Part shown: in pieces, positions 37,225 through 50,974 of the stretch | How the letters are laid out: every line of letters starts with the position of its first letter | How positions within the stretch are numbered: the stretch's first letter is position 1 | Assembly (NCBI GenBank): GCA_026874595.1 | Contig: CM049318.1 | Span: 50,870,750 to 50,934,749, forward strand | DNA: 64,000 nucleotides | Direction of reading: 5' to 3' | From: Sipunculus nudus | Lineage: Eukaryota > Annelida > Sipuncula > Golfingiida > Sipunculidae | Translations under genes and position numbers: made by a program | The notes under the pieces: generated by a model | Seen by the model: the letters and a program-made list of their open reading frames with translations, nothing else | Told to the model about the DNA's origin: nothing | The model's database searches: none

Positions 37225-38215
37225 GACGTCCTCTGGAAATCAGGAAACTTCTCATAATATCCTCCGGACAACTTCCCCCTCCTCCCACTCGAAATAAAAT
37301 CGCCTGCTAATACTTCATTACGAACAAGGCACCCCTCTCACCTATCAAAAAAGAACCACTGCTAATAATCTCCTCCGGACAACGCCCCTTCAAACCTCTC
37401 GAAATAAGAACCCCTGCTAATAATCCCCTCCAAACAATGCACCCAACCCACCCCTAGAAATAAGAACCCCTGCTGAATCCCTCTCCGGACAAAGCCCCTC
37501 CCACTTATCGAAATAAGGAAGCTGCTCATAATATTCTTCAGACCACGCTCCCTCCATCCTCCTAAAAATAAAAACGCCTACTATACATCTCCTCTGGTTG
37601 ACGCCCACAGCCACCTCTCGCTAAAAGAACCCCTGCTAATAATCCTCATCAGACAACGACCCCTCCCACATCTAGAATTTAGATCCCCCGCTCTTAATTC
37701 CACTCCAGACACCGCCCCCTATAAGAACGTTTCTAAAAGTATCTTATGGATAACGCTCCCTTGCTAATAATCCCCTTCAGACAACGCCCCTCTCGTCTCT
37801 CTAAATAAAAAAGCTCCTCCTTATGTCCTACAGACATCCCCCTCCTTCCAGCTTCAAAAATAAAATCACTTCCTAATAATCTCTTCCGGACGATGCCCCC
37901 TACCACCTCTCGCAATAAGAACCCATGCTAATAATCCTCCCACCGCTTGAAATAAGAACGCTTCCTAAATACCTTCTGAACAACGCCCACCTTTTAAATC
38001 TCGAAATAACCACTACTGTGTATTATCAACTCTGGACAACCGCCCTCCCCCCACCCCACACACACTCAAAATAAGAAAGCTTCTTATTATTCCGTCCAGA
38101 CAACGCCCCCTCCCACATCTCGAATTAAGACCCCCCGCTCCAATTCCCCTTTAGGCAACGTCCCTCCCACCGCTCTTAATTAGAACGTTTCTCATAATAT
38201 CTTCTGGACATTATT
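37225..38215. repeat. C-rich minisatellite, second array
   Basis: The same unit as 1336-1860 in a longer array, with many repetitions of 'tctcgaaataagaacccc', 'tgctaataat' and 'cggacaacgcccc'. Open frames on the minus strand are repeat artefacts. Confidence 0.8.
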
Positions 38216-38219
38216 ATTT

Positions 38220-39110
38220 CTCTACGTAGTTATACCTCGACAATGTACATAGATGGAATTTCCCTCTGATACAAAAACAGTACATGCATCATATCATATC
38301 AGTTGTTTGTTTAACGTAACAATTACTGGATTCCTAATCTGCTACTATTAGTAAAGTGCTCGAGTCTATTTTTTTGTCGGGCTCTACCCTTATATGGTTA
38401 ATGATAAAACTTATTAATCGAATGAGTATAATAGAAGTTCCAGAGAACCCCTGCTCGCCGTTCCATCTGATCATTTGAACATTAAACCTTATTTTCCTTA
38501 CCTTCACTGCCAATTCACCTTTCGACCTTTCTACTCCAAAAATATTCATTGGGGTTCAATAGTAGAAACTATGGTATTGCCCGATCCCAGAGAGTATATG
38601 GGGTGGGGAGATGTGAGCAGAAGTGTATAGTTACACTATTAGGCTGTTAGAGCTTAAACATGAATAAATACTGACGGTATTCCTGAGAGTATCAGTAGGG
38701 GTGGGGGTTAGGGTACGAGGTCTATAGTAACACTAGTACGCTGTTAAAGTCTTCTACAGGAATAAATTCTGACGGAGAGTATTAGTAGTTATGATGTTTT
38801 CAGTCCTCTGCTCTAACAGCTAAAACAGTCCGCGAGCCCCGAGTCTGTCTGACCACATCTCTAAGACCCTATCTCTATGACTACATAACCAAAATTAACA
38901 GATTTACTCAGCATGTCTTACATGTGATTATAACCTGCAGATCGCGCCACCTCTGTTTAACGCCAACTCTCTTCCTGCGCTCAAAATTTTTTTTTACTTT
39001 CGTTCAGAGTAGTCAATAAATAGGAACAGTTAACGAGCCTTCAAGGCATATGCAAGGATTCATTGGAGCTAGGGGAAGTCACTGAATATTACAGTGAAAA
39101 GTGTTATAAT
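38220..39110 (-). repeat. Inverted copy of the 8360-9470 block
   Basis: On the minus strand it reproduces, in order, the end of the pearl-like element (tandem core, degenerate hairpin near 38795-38840) and the following 'cggaataccgtcag', 'gaatattttt' and 'tacattgtcgaga' landmarks. It is the only sizeable inverted paralogue in the window. Confidence 0.65.
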
Positions 39111-39179
39111 ATGCAGAGAACACGGAGGTTGGGGTAGGGATATCATTGGAACTTTGTTTTTTTTTTTTGGGGGGGGGGG

Positions 39180-39640
39180 GGAGTGCGCTGCCAACTAATT
39201 TTAATCTATATTATATTGGAACAAGGACCAAGAGGCACAAATTGTCCCCCGTCATATGTTTAACAAGGAATGTGTTGCATCAGTGATCTTTAAATTTGTC
39301 TGAAACTTTGACAAGAACCCATGTTTTTTAAGTAAATAACCTTGCAAAATACAAAGTGGAAATTGAAAAAGAAAAATGCAAGATTAGCTTTTCAGTTATC
39401 CAGATAACCATGTTTTAGTTGGAAGCAACGGGGAAGTAATTTCTAAACTGGACAGATTTGAACCAAAAGGTACTTTTCAAGGTTGTGGCCAAGAAATATG
39501 GTTGTAACATTTTATGCAGAAAATCATTAAACAAAGGTGGCGCAACCTGCAGGTTTACACACACTCCCGTCATTTGATCATATACCTAAAAAGATTTGGT
39601 AATGATTGTTAAACTGATTACTATTTATTAATATAACACT
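39180..39640 (+). mobile_element. 5' fragment of pearl-like element
   Basis: Direct-orientation match to 7630-7990, sharing 'taatctatattatat', 'gaggcacaaat', 'ttttcagttatccag', 'aagaaatatgg' and 'gcaggttta'. It faces the inverted 3' part at 38220-39110, so the two halves of the element are in opposite orientation. Confidence 0.55.
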
Positions 39641-39689
39641 GTAATATTCATTGAATTCCCCTAGCTCCAAGGAACCCTTGCATTTGATT

Positions 39690-40410
39690 TGATAAAAAAT
39701 ATATACACATAGGAGACCAGAAGTGACATAAATTCGTTTTTAAAAGGCAGGAGATGAATGGTCAGCTTCAATGTTATTATTATCACAACAGCTGACGTGA
39801 TAACAATAGTGGTCGCTACTTAGTTATCAGAAGAGGGAAAAAGGTCTGCTATGCGCCTCTTATGGCTTTAAAGTATAACTAATATCTCCAAAAAGCTTTC
39901 TTTGGCATTCAACAAAAATTTTGCAGAAGGGATAGCTTATGATTAGAGCAGTAAAGATTGAGGCCTTGGAGAGGGTATGTGCTCAGTGAGTGCCTTCTTA
40001 TGCTTTCTTGTTAATTTTGAGGAAAACAAACAATGCGCTTGAAAGCATAATTATTTATATTCGTAAATAGAAGGGCATAGTTGCCACCAAGATATGAAAG
40101 TCTTTATATTTCAGTAATTTAAACTAAAGATAAATGACACTGTTGCAGCCAGTGATAGGCTAAAAGTGAAACTCATGTTGAATTCCAGTGTTAAGAACAG
40201 CTGAAACTTGTAAAATTACAGACAATTTTACTGATATTGGTCGTTTTATGGTACTTCTTTTCATACGATATATCATTCTGATAGCGACAAAAGATTGTTT
40301 TCTGATACCAGTATTACAAAACAATACCGGTATCAAAATGTTTGTACAACGGTAAGATCAGAACTTGTAGCCGGCCGCAATCAAGTCATTCACGCAGGCC
40401 AATTTTCTCC
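39690..40410. repeat. Spacer copy related to 12440-13110 and 45430-46110
   Basis: Shared landmarks are 'gtgacataaattc', 'gatgaatgg.cagcttcaatgt', 'gagagggtatgtgctcagtgagtg' and 'cacgcaggccaattttctc'. The match stops abruptly at the LINE fragment. Confidence 0.6.
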
Positions 40411-40424
40411 GGAACGATGTTAAA

Positions 40425-40840
40425 TTTAACTCTTCTGTCCATTTTGGTAAAGTATTCGATGGTGCTTCTAAATGTTATCTGATTTAACCTGAATAAATAA
40501 ATCTTACTACGTTTTCCTTCTGTTATAGTCTATCAACAGCATGTACATGGTCTGTATAGTTTGTCCACTGCCTCTAATGGCTGAGTATTTCTTTCCATGA
40601 TACAGGTATTGCACTGATGAGACCTTGATAGCTGATTATATCAATTTGTACATTGCGTTTGTGGCTATGTCTTCATGAGTCAGCCACTTCATTCTTGAAT
40701 CGTCTAATTTTATGATATTAGCAATATATTTTATACCCTTTGGGTATAAGTTTTTAAAGTAAATAACATTATTATCTCTTCTTATATGTGAGTAAAACCA
40801 CAACATTTGATTAAATGTATCTATACAAGTTTACAAGTCA
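40425..40840 (-). mobile_element. LINE 3' fragment, second copy
   Basis: Near-identical over long stretches to 2435-2850 (the LINE C-terminal/3' region), including 'ttaaatttaactcttctgtcc' at one end and 'tttgggtataagtttttaaag' near the other. Confidence 0.65.
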
Positions 40841-41649
40841 GCTTGTATTAAAATGCTATTTAAAATGTTAAATTATTAAACTTTGACCGAAACATCAACA
40901 AAGTTAGCAGGGAGAAGAGGATAAGAAAGGTTCTGAGATTAATGTATTTATATACTAAATACACAAACTTAGTTTTCTGGTTTGGGATTGTGTAAAATAA
41001 TTTTTTGTTTATATTAAACGTACCTATTTTCATACCAAGTATAAATGCTTTATACACATAGCTTGATCTTTTTCTCCTTAAAATACGATAGTGTCTGCTA
41101 ATACTTCATACAAAACCTTTGGAGTACTCCTGTACACAAGTGGTTAGGTTAGCGAGATCAGTGGTACAAATGTAAACATAGCGCGCACGCCACCTGGCGG
41201 CCAAACCACGCTACTTTACAAATCAAGATTTTTTTTTTCAAGCATCCAAACAGTGTTTCTTTTTTTTAATCTTCCATATCATTTCTCCTTGTTAGGGTGT
41301 AGTGCACGCGCAAGATCAGGCCTCTAGTTATATGGTGTACAGTTTTGTTATGCTAAACAGACACACGTGGACTGTGTTGACTCACACACAGAACCATAAC
41401 AATGAATGAAACTGGTTAATTGGAGATTGTATGTCCGTGTACAGGGATGGTTTTGCCAGAACAAATGTTGTTTTCGGCTTAACCAATGAATTAAAGGCGT
41501 TAGATAACGCACATACTGATGCAAATGTACCTTAACAGTTTATATATATATATATATAATCAATCAATCATACCGTGATAAGTGCAGCACGTTGCACGAA
41601 ACTACGTAGTAGAAAAAATGTCTGAAAAAATTTGATTCGTCTATTTGTA

Positions 41650-41721
<72 letters not shown>

Positions 41722-41902
41722 AAGAGAGATAGAGAGATAATGATGACCTCTATGGCATTCATACACAATTGTATTTTCTTCTTAAATCATTTCAAATATT
41801 GTTTTACGAGACACGTTTTAATATATTAAATTTTACCCTTTGCCAAATGAACATACAAATAATGATTTAATTATTCCTAGTTTTTAACTATTTATTATTT
41901 AG
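40841..41902. other. Mostly unique AT-rich sequence; (TA)n-(GA)n microsatellite at 41654-41730
   Basis: No counterpart elsewhere in the window. The only clear structure is a compound (TA)n/(GA)n microsatellite. If the candidate exon at 41903 is real, part of this stretch is an intron. Confidence 0.5.
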
Positions 41903-41959
41903 GTGTACGTCGGAGAGATCATCAAGCAGTTAGTTGGACGAGCAGTAAGAGACAACTAA
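41903..41959 (+). CDS. Candidate terminal exon of an unrecognised gene
   Basis: After a pyrimidine-rich run ending 'ttattatttag' there is a 19-codon open frame, VYVGEIIKQLVGRAVRDN then TAA, with higher GC than its AT-rich surroundings. An AATAAA at 42149-42154 is followed within ten bases by a run of A. The combination looks like a last exon plus 3' UTR, or the 3' end of a retrocopy with its poly-A tail. No upstream exon was identified and the peptide is not recognised. The call rests on splice and polyadenylation signals and peptide composition only. Confidence 0.28.
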   Translation: MYVGEIIKQLVGRAVRDN

Positions 41960-42175
41960 GTTCAGATTCTCTAAGAGTTAGTAATTTTAAAATTACTTGA
42001 AAATGTGCCATGTCAGAAAAGTTCATTGTACTTAAAAGGGAATTTATATTTGCTGTTAATACAACCTTAATGTTGACTTCCTCTATACCGATCCAATATT
42101 ATAATCCCAACAATTTTGTTATTGTTTTATTATTTCTATAAAAATTGTAATAAATTAATATGAAAAAAAAAAAAA

Positions 42176-43158
42176 GAAATGCAAAAACCTTTAATTAAAA
42201 TCAAGGCGTTTGGTTTTTGTATAAGACACATGTCATTTTGTTATCTTGTGCACTAAATCAAAATTGTTCTTGATCACGATTTAAGAGTAACTACCATAAG
42301 TTAAGCAGGTATAAAATGCTTTAGTTTTTTTCAGGAGTTATTTGGTATAAACATGATACAAAAATGGGCTCCAATCAAAGATGTACATTCCGTCGCTGCA
42401 ACTGACATACATTGCATTTAATGACCAACCAAATAGATTTTATAAAATGTAAGAATAGTTATATTCTTCATTCTTCATTTCATAGTTTGCATTATATTCA
42501 GATAGTACAAGCTGGGTGCTCATGGTCTACAGATCACTATTTTCATAAAAAAAAGAATGTTCCACCGGTGATCTTGTTCGGACAGATGAAACGCCTATAT
42601 TGCCATTGTGCCATCACTAGTCATTTAAGGATAATAAAAAAAAGCGACAAGAATTTAATAATAACAAGCATTTAACTTTACCATTGTTATATTTAAACTG
42701 TACCATTGGTTTTATCATAGTTTCTGTTAGGATATGTCCGTGTTTGTTATTGTACTGGTATAACCTGAATTTCTTCGGTTTCATATTCCCATAAATGTAC
42801 AATTTTAAATTGGCCCACCTAACAAAACCGTTTTAAAAGAAAACGTTCAGGGGGGGGGGGGGGTTTAGATGGGATAGAAGAACATCTTTAAACATGTACG
42901 ATAACATTATGACTAATGATGACACTTTTTTTATTATCCGATATTTAATTTCAAGTTTGTGTCCTTCAAAAGGACTTTTCTAAAACTTCTAAATTTTCTA
43001 AGGTCTCTTTGTTTTGTTTTGTTTTGTTTTCAAAACACACTCCCTAATGAATTCTTCAACAAAACATGCATTTCATTCAATGTTAATGTCATTCTACTGT
43101 ATAATTGCTCCAAAATGAAATGCTATTGCCCGTTGAAAGCTAAGGTTATATGATCATA

Positions 43159-43193
<35 letters not shown>

Positions 43194-44091
43194 TTTTATC
43201 ATTATCTGGCACTAAATCCAGTCAAAGTTGTTCCTTTTGTCTGTGGTTTATTCTTTACAAATTATGTATAAAAATAGTCATCCGCCTAAAACTTTTATAA
43301 ATTATTTCTTGGATCATTCCCAAAAAATAAAAATACTCATTAAATTGCTTAGGAACCTTTTGATACTTTGGATAAACTAACCGTAAGAGACGGGTTTCTA
43401 TACCTTCACTATCAGCGAGCGGATACTGATGTTTGTGATGTAATAATCGAACAATAGGATGACGCAATAGCAAAATCATATTTAATGGAAGATTAACAGG
43501 GCCATTTTCAGATGTTATGTATAAATGAAGCAAATATTCCGTCACTGGTTAAAACAAAGGAAAGCGGAGCCATACTGTGTACGATACAGGTTGCCTGAAA
43601 TCAGCAAGTGGTCCGCCATATGTACTTTGCACAAACTACCTCAGGGCATTTGTTGTCTCTATATGATTTTTTAAATGAACTTATCAATGACAATTTGTAG
43701 AACAATAAACCGGTGGACATACAACAGCTGATTAATTTTCCATGCTATAGTCTGGGGGACCTTGATGCGGATCCATGTGTTGGCGGAGGTATGCGCTCTA
43801 CAGGTGCACCCTTATAATTGAATGAACGTCTTAACGCAGTCGTTGTGTGTCTAGTTCAAGTTATTGTGATGAAATATCTTACTAATCATTCTGAGGTGTT
43901 TTGTTGCAAAATATCCCTCTGTAGTAAATATTTATATATATTGGTCCATCAAATTTTACCTGAAAAAATAACAAAACAACGATAGAAAAATTGGAACCAT
44001 ATTTTCTGTAAAGGTTAAGGTCTTAGGATCACAAAAACGTGGGGTCTCCACTTTTTACAGCGAAAATTCACTAGGTGACATATGCCTCCAC
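42176..44091. other. Unique stretch; no supported gene
   Basis: No counterpart in the rest of the window. Contains a G-run at about 42850-42864 and a (TTA)n microsatellite at about 43160-43190. A 96-codon minus-strand open frame (43255-43545) has no recognised similarity and no second copy to test it. In the first unit the corresponding interval would hold exon 5 of copy A, which is missing here. Confidence 0.45.
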
Positions 44092-45429
44092 ACTAAGTAT
44101 TCATTTGCATTTTTGAATCATCTGCCATCCAGTTAGCTTCTCGTTTGCAGGGAAAGTAATGCAGATAAATCAATATTGGTTGCATTCTTGTTTGTACATG
44201 TTGTATCTTATAGTTGGAATAACGTTCATCTTCTGTACAACAGGTGTCCGTTTTTTATTATAAACATTATTCGTTACGAGCAGACATAGCTTATCTTCTA
44301 AGTCAGGATAGAAGACATTCTAGCAACCCCTTCTTCACCATAGCAGTCAGCCATTGCGAACAGGTGGTTTTCTAGCTTACTTGCCCCGAACATAGTTTAG
44401 AAATTGGCCAAGGGTTTGGAGTCCCTCTGAATTCTGACAAGCATCCAATGGCATGGACTGTAATATAATAAGTCACTGAGACATTTTGGAACCAGCATGC
44501 GTTAGAAAGTATCCGCTGCCAAGTCTGAGGTGATTGGTGCAAGGTATGTCACATTTATCTCAAGGACTGAAAGGATTGTAGGTTTCCGCTTAATAATGAC
44601 TTTCAATCTAAATTTAGAACTGAATCCGAGTTCTCATAACAAAATTACTGGAATAAACAGGGGAGCTCCACCCTAAACGTGCGGAAACATTAAGTCCCAT
44701 TTTTGATAACGTAAATTACCGGAATACACTGGCGCCCTAAAACTGGAGAAAAGAATTATTCCAAGTTCTCATTTCAAAAACCACAGCAGCCTACACTCGG
44801 GGAAAATATAGACCCCGGTTCTCTTAAATAAATTAAGTAAATATACAGGCGGGTGGTAGGTTAAGTCTTTGGAAAAATATAGTCCCTGTACTCATAAAGC
44901 CCCGGAATGGACAGATAAGTGGCAGGCTAGACCAGTCAAAATATTATAGACCCTGTTCTAATAAGTAACATAAAGTACCAGAATAGGCAGGTGAGTGGGA
45001 CCTAAAACCTGCAGACATTATATACCGGGTTTCGTAACGGGTCTTTATTATCTATCTGACCTTCATAACCTTAAGGTAATTCCTTGGAGCTTTTGCAAAA
45101 AAAGGCTAGAAAACATGGATATGACGACACACAGATTGCTTGTTTTATTTATATCAACGTGTTTATAATATATGGGGGCCAGCTAAAATAAAATAAATTC
45201 AACAAAGGCATCTGGCGGCAAGTCAGGCCATAACTTTTTAAATGGGATTTTGCAGGAAGTGACCTTTCTACCTCTGCATATATGCCACCTTCCACCTTAG
45301 GTTATATGGTTTTTTTCGTTTGAAAACATTGCTGTGTTTACAAATAAGTTCATACGCTTCTCATGGAGAAGATATAAGAACTTTTCATATCAAAACCTAT
45401 CCTAAGATCAATAAAATATACACAGAAGA

Positions 45430-48400
45430 ACCCATATAAGTGACATAAATTCTTTTTCAAAATGCAGGAGATGAATGGGCAGCTTCAATGTAATAATGAT
45501 TATAACAGTTGACGTTTTTACCATAGTGGTCATGCGTAAGTTATCAGAATTCGGAAATAGGTCTTCTTTGCGGTCTTATATGGGTTAAAACTGTCACCAG
45601 TATTTCCAAAAAAAAATTGACAAAATTTTGCAGAAGGGAGAGCTAATGATTTTTTAATGGATCAATAAAGATATAGGCCTTGGGGAGAGTATGTGTACGG
45701 TGAGTGCTTTCTAATGCTATTGCATTGCGCTTGAAAAACATTATTATTTATATTTGTAAATATAAGGACATAGTTGCCAGCGAGATATGAAAGTCTTGAT
45801 ATTTCAATAATGTAAACTCATAAGAAAACTAAAGATAAATGGCACTGTTGCAGCAAATGATAGGCTAAAAGTGACACACATGTTGCATTCCACTGTTAAG
45901 AACGGCTGAAACATTTTTCTGATAATGGTCGTATTATATTACTGCCTTTCATACAATATAGCATTCTGACGGCGACAAAAGATTGTTTTCTGATACCAGT
46001 ATCACAAAGAATACCAGTATCACAGTACCAGTACCAGTAAGTCCACTGTAAGATCAGAATCTTGCAGCCGGCGACAATCAAGTCATTCACGCAGGACAAC
46101 TTTTTTCAAATTACATGCTAAAGAGACATTTGTTTAATTATCTTTGTTTATTGTTGTGCAGTTTGAAAGTTTTATCTGTTGGTAGATAGCGGAAACATTT
46201 TATTTTGGGCGAACAGTTATAGCTTGGTCCTTAGTATAAAGGTGAACGTACAGGGCTGACCTGTAACGTGTGCACAAATTACAGTAAAAAGAAATTTCAG
46301 ATTGACATGCCATGTTGTAGAATGTATGTTGCACGAAGTATGTAAACCTTTCTATTTATACTTAATTCATCTCGAATTCACCAATTTCACACGTTTTAAT
46401 CGTTCTTTAAGTAAACACTGTCCACGTCTTTGTTTACGATAGCAACACTGTGGGACCAGAAGTCATGCGCATGCGCTCCAGCTTCCATACAAAAAGAAGT
46501 AACATAATAGATGAAACACAGAAAAAAGAGAATTGCAAGATTGAAAAATATAATTGTGAAATTGCGCGGGACGGGTACCAGGTGGCGTTCGTGCTATTTT
46601 TTTTGGTACCCTGGTGGCTGGTCTTGCAAGTTTATTTACACTTGTGTACAAGAGTAAGCAAATGGTCTGACATTTAAATATTGGTCGGTATCATAATATT
46701 TTTCAGAGAAAGAAACTATATTTTACACACAATTTTATGCGAATAGTTCCCTTAAAAGACAGAGATATAACTGAGATTATAATAACATATGGCTCCTCTA
46801 AATATATTTGAAACATGATGATATTTTAAAAAAAAATTATAGTCAGATTTAATCATGGTAAAAATGTAAAACTGTACAAATTTCCTTTCAGATACTTGCT
46901 AAATTTTGAAATACGAGGGATCATTTCAAACATGCTTTCTTATTTTTTATTTTCATAAATTTTGTACCATATATTTAGAGTTCAAATTAGGAATTAGAAA
47001 TGTTACAATTTTGCTTCATTTGAAGACTGAAAACCTATTTTGTACAATAACTTATATAAACACCCAGTTGCTAAAACCTCTAACCAATTATGTAGTACTT
47101 TGAGTTCTGACATGGACTAAAGCCTCTGTTTTTCGGGACTCTGACTTGGAATCGAAGGTAAACAATAATGCTAACACCCATAAAAAAAGGTTATCCTGGG
47201 ATAGTTTGTATACAAATTTATACCAACAATTTAATCACTTGTAAATGGACATACTACCGCTCTTTTGTAGTTTGACAGAAAACAACAAATGTCCACGCTG
47301 TATAGGTTTAACAAGATAACCCCAATCCACTTTAAAAACAGAAAAAAGACCAAATCTCCCGCCAAAATTGAACGTGTGAACGTTGAACTTTGGGTGATAT
47401 AAATATCATGAGAAATTTGACAAAATTACCAAATGTAAAAATAATTAAAATCACAATGTTAACCAAGCACATGGCTTGTAAATAAGAAGTGGATCCCAAT
47501 AACTCTGAGTGAAATATCACATTATCCGTCAAATATAAAAGTTAAACTTTAAAAAAATAAAGGCCCACGTTTCATTCAGGCTTGATCAAAGCCTAGTCAT
47601 GCCAGGATATACTTCCAATATTAATTAGAAGTAGGAATGAGCAAGGGTTGTTATACATATCGCATGTAAAATGTGTAAGAAAACAGTAAAAAGTAAAACA
47701 TTCACACCAAAAAATGTAAAAAAAATGCAAGTGTGATTAAAACTTAATCAGGTGAGGAAACACGAATAACATTCTGAGAAATCCTGGCCAAAAGACATTT
47801 TTGATTTAATATGGAAGTAACCAATCGTTAGAATTTCCAAAATCATTCAAGTAGAACAAAAACCTAATCAAGCTGATCTCTCATAATGCACACCCGCAAA
47901 GTCAGGAGTGATATGAGTAATAATTTCGGAGATATCGCTGCTTATATGAAATGTAAAATTTTAATGAAAAAATGAAACCATCCACAAATCAGTGAAGTGT
48001 TAGTGGTGTGTCAATTAATCAATTATATCGATGTTTAGTCATTTTCTTTCATAATCGATTAAATTATATGCACCTTCGCGTAATCGATGTCAAATGATTA
48101 TTTATGAACATGCAAAGATTTCATATTATCGAGAAAAAAATTAAATCTTTTTTGAGATATAAGAAAGACGGGACACAAAAGAGTGCACTCGTACAATTTA
48201 CCTCGATTTTGAGTCGATGCAGCTGGTTGGACTGCTTTTACCATCTGGGTTGATTGGATAAGAGCCTCGCCTTTCGAAAACAACATAATTTCATAAGAAA
48301 CGCTAATGAAATGAACTGTAAAACAAATCCGAATATCGCTAAACAGGTACGTGTTCTTGTTTATATTATTTTAGATCAAGACGAGTCATAAAAGATTCAT

Positions 48401-50970
48401 CACACGGTTTTATCTCATAAATATTGTTACATATACAAGCAAACAGTGGGTTTATTGTAAACGGATTCGAAATAAGTTATATTTCAGTACATATTTGGTC
48501 CACGTCCGTTGCACTACTCCCGAATCTCACCTGCTAATAAATAATCTTGTAGGTAGAAAAAAATTTTTAAGTATAAGTTGTGTATAATAAGCATTTTATA
48601 CTTGGCCTTTGATCTTCACATGATCCCGAAGAACAAACTAACTGAGGACACTTTGTCATTCTTGAAAAAAGTTTCTGTGTATGAAAGTACAGTCGGAGTG
48701 TGTGATTTTTAATAAGCATCTTATAGAGGAACTCTGTGTGACGACTGAAGAGAAAGGGTCTGCAATAAAATTTTAACAGTCATTCACACTTTGAATAGTG
48801 CTAACTAAAAATTCCAGATGACAAATACACCACGAGTATTTTATTTTCTATTCACCAAATACTTTATCATCAAAATATGCAAATAAATTGCGCAAAAATA
48901 AACAAGAATGTATAAGCAAAAAAAGACGGATACAGGCAAAATTTGCTATTTATGAGTGTTAAATTTTGTATCAATAATATAACACCTTACCATGTAGAAA
49001 ACCAATAGGATAGCAAACAAAATAGAAATAAAAACAATTAAATATATTTCTGCACAAGATTTTTGTAAGTGTTTATATAACTCATTACCTGCATTAACAA
49101 TACATGCGATAGATGATGTATGTTTTCTCTATGATCATATGCAATCTGACACAAATATGCATTTAATATTAAGAGGTGTTGCGTGCCTTCTCAATTGCTT
49201 TGATCCTATGTTGTGTAGACATTTATCTTCTATGAATAGAAATTTGTTTTTGTCTTACTGCATCATCTAAGTTACATGAAACGATCTGAGATGAAGAACA
49301 ATATATCTAAAGTACGTTAATATTTGTCTCCCCATATATTTGGTATTTCAGTCCAAAAAACAGACACGTTTTGGCAAACTTTGTCATGACTACATTCCTA
49401 TATCTATCCATTCCGTTAACAATGACACTACCAGTATAAATTTAGAATATACGTTCTGAATCTCAGGCATGATTAAATAATAAAAATCTGTTTGTTGATA
49501 ATATCTCTTGCCAGAAAGCAACTGAATACTATTCTCATTTGATGTCGCAAACTAGTAGGCTATTTGGATTTGTTGATTTATCATTTCCTTTGAGTTCTGC
49601 ATAAAAGGAACGGTATTCAGTATTCCAATATATTCTAAAATGTCTCTCGTTCTATAAACAATACTTGTAGCTCTTTATACATAATTAATATCCTTATCTT
49701 GCTTTCACATATAAATAAATCTGGAACTAGAATTTTGTTACTATAGTTTATCGACTTATTGCTTATAGCGTTTTATGCATTTTTCTGTTATAACATGTTC
49801 ACCATATGAACTGGTTATAAACCTTTCTCCATATCAGGGCTTCCTTCAAACCCCTGAAGAAATGTATAAATAGGAATTTAAAAAGAACGCTTGTGACATA
49901 AATAAATCAGTTTATAGGTAATTTCAGCCAAAATATAAGACAAATATAGAACTTTTAAATGCACCTCCCCCCCTTTTACTTGGTTTCGTTAATTCGAAAG
50001 TATAATTATAACATATGTTGAAACAGTTGGATTAAATCAGGTAATCTTTGGTTTCTGTCTTAATCCCGAAATCCTAGAAAATAAACCGGTTAGGTAATGC
50101 TCCGTAAAAACTGACACCTGGATCATAGATCATAGTTCCATATAATATTTTTCCATCAGGATGTACAAAGTAAAGTTTAAAAGTCTATTTAAACGTATAA
50201 TGCGACAATATAATAAAATTCGAGATTTTCATTATTGGACTTTTTAATTTATATATACATTGTTGTACATATATAGATAGACCTTTCCATATAATTTTTT
50301 TAATGAAAATTGTTTGAATAGAAGCCAAGATTCTACGTTTACTCGATCATCTACCGTTAATTTCTTTCAATCATCGAATATATTTTTATAACCTAATTCT
50401 ACCATTGATACATATGTAAAAGTAGTATTCACACCGGGTTTGGTTATGGATAATTACAGGGGTAGTGGGCCGCACATACAGATCACGTCTCTCAGTCTCA
50501 GTCACAAACACCATCAGAGGCACAACACAGAATGTGCTATACAGGTTTAATGTGCTGGAAAGAGAAAAACACATGCCATTGAACTTTCCAGTTCAATAGT
50601 TGCTTGCCAAGTCATATATACAATAAAAACGGCGACAAATGTACAATAGGAAATATACACCGAATATACTCAGTTTTCAAAATGTACAGTTACATTCGCT
50701 AACACAATGTGCGGCACTTACAATGTGTTTACATATTGAGAACATTATAACTGGATGACCACCTTTGATCATTAATAAATCAATCTTTCTGACCACATTT
50801 ATCATAACAAGCGTGTTATAATAATTATAATGATATTAGCATTATTATGAAAATATAATGACTGACATACTCTAATGAATATGGCATTGACACACTAATT
50901 CAGGAAATACACTGATAATTACGAACCTGGAAAAGGAAAAACACATGACATTTAACTCTCCAGTTAAATA
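45430..50970. other. Spacer upstream of gene C; no gene supported
   Basis: Colinear with 12440-18180 of copy 1. About 105 bases near 48730-48840 are absent from copy 1, and the 17262-17556 stretch of copy 1 is absent here (junction near 50340). Open frames do not stay aligned between the copies. Confidence 0.55.
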
Positions 50971-50974
50971 GTTG

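Noticed and set aside
43255-43545. 96-codon minus-strand open frame in the unique stretch
   Set aside because: No recognisable similarity, AT-rich codons and no paralogue to test conservation; left as unproven.
43752-43790. Possible short exon between 'ctatag' and 'gtatgc'
   Set aside because: A weak acceptor and a short frame with no partner exon; chance occurrence is more likely.
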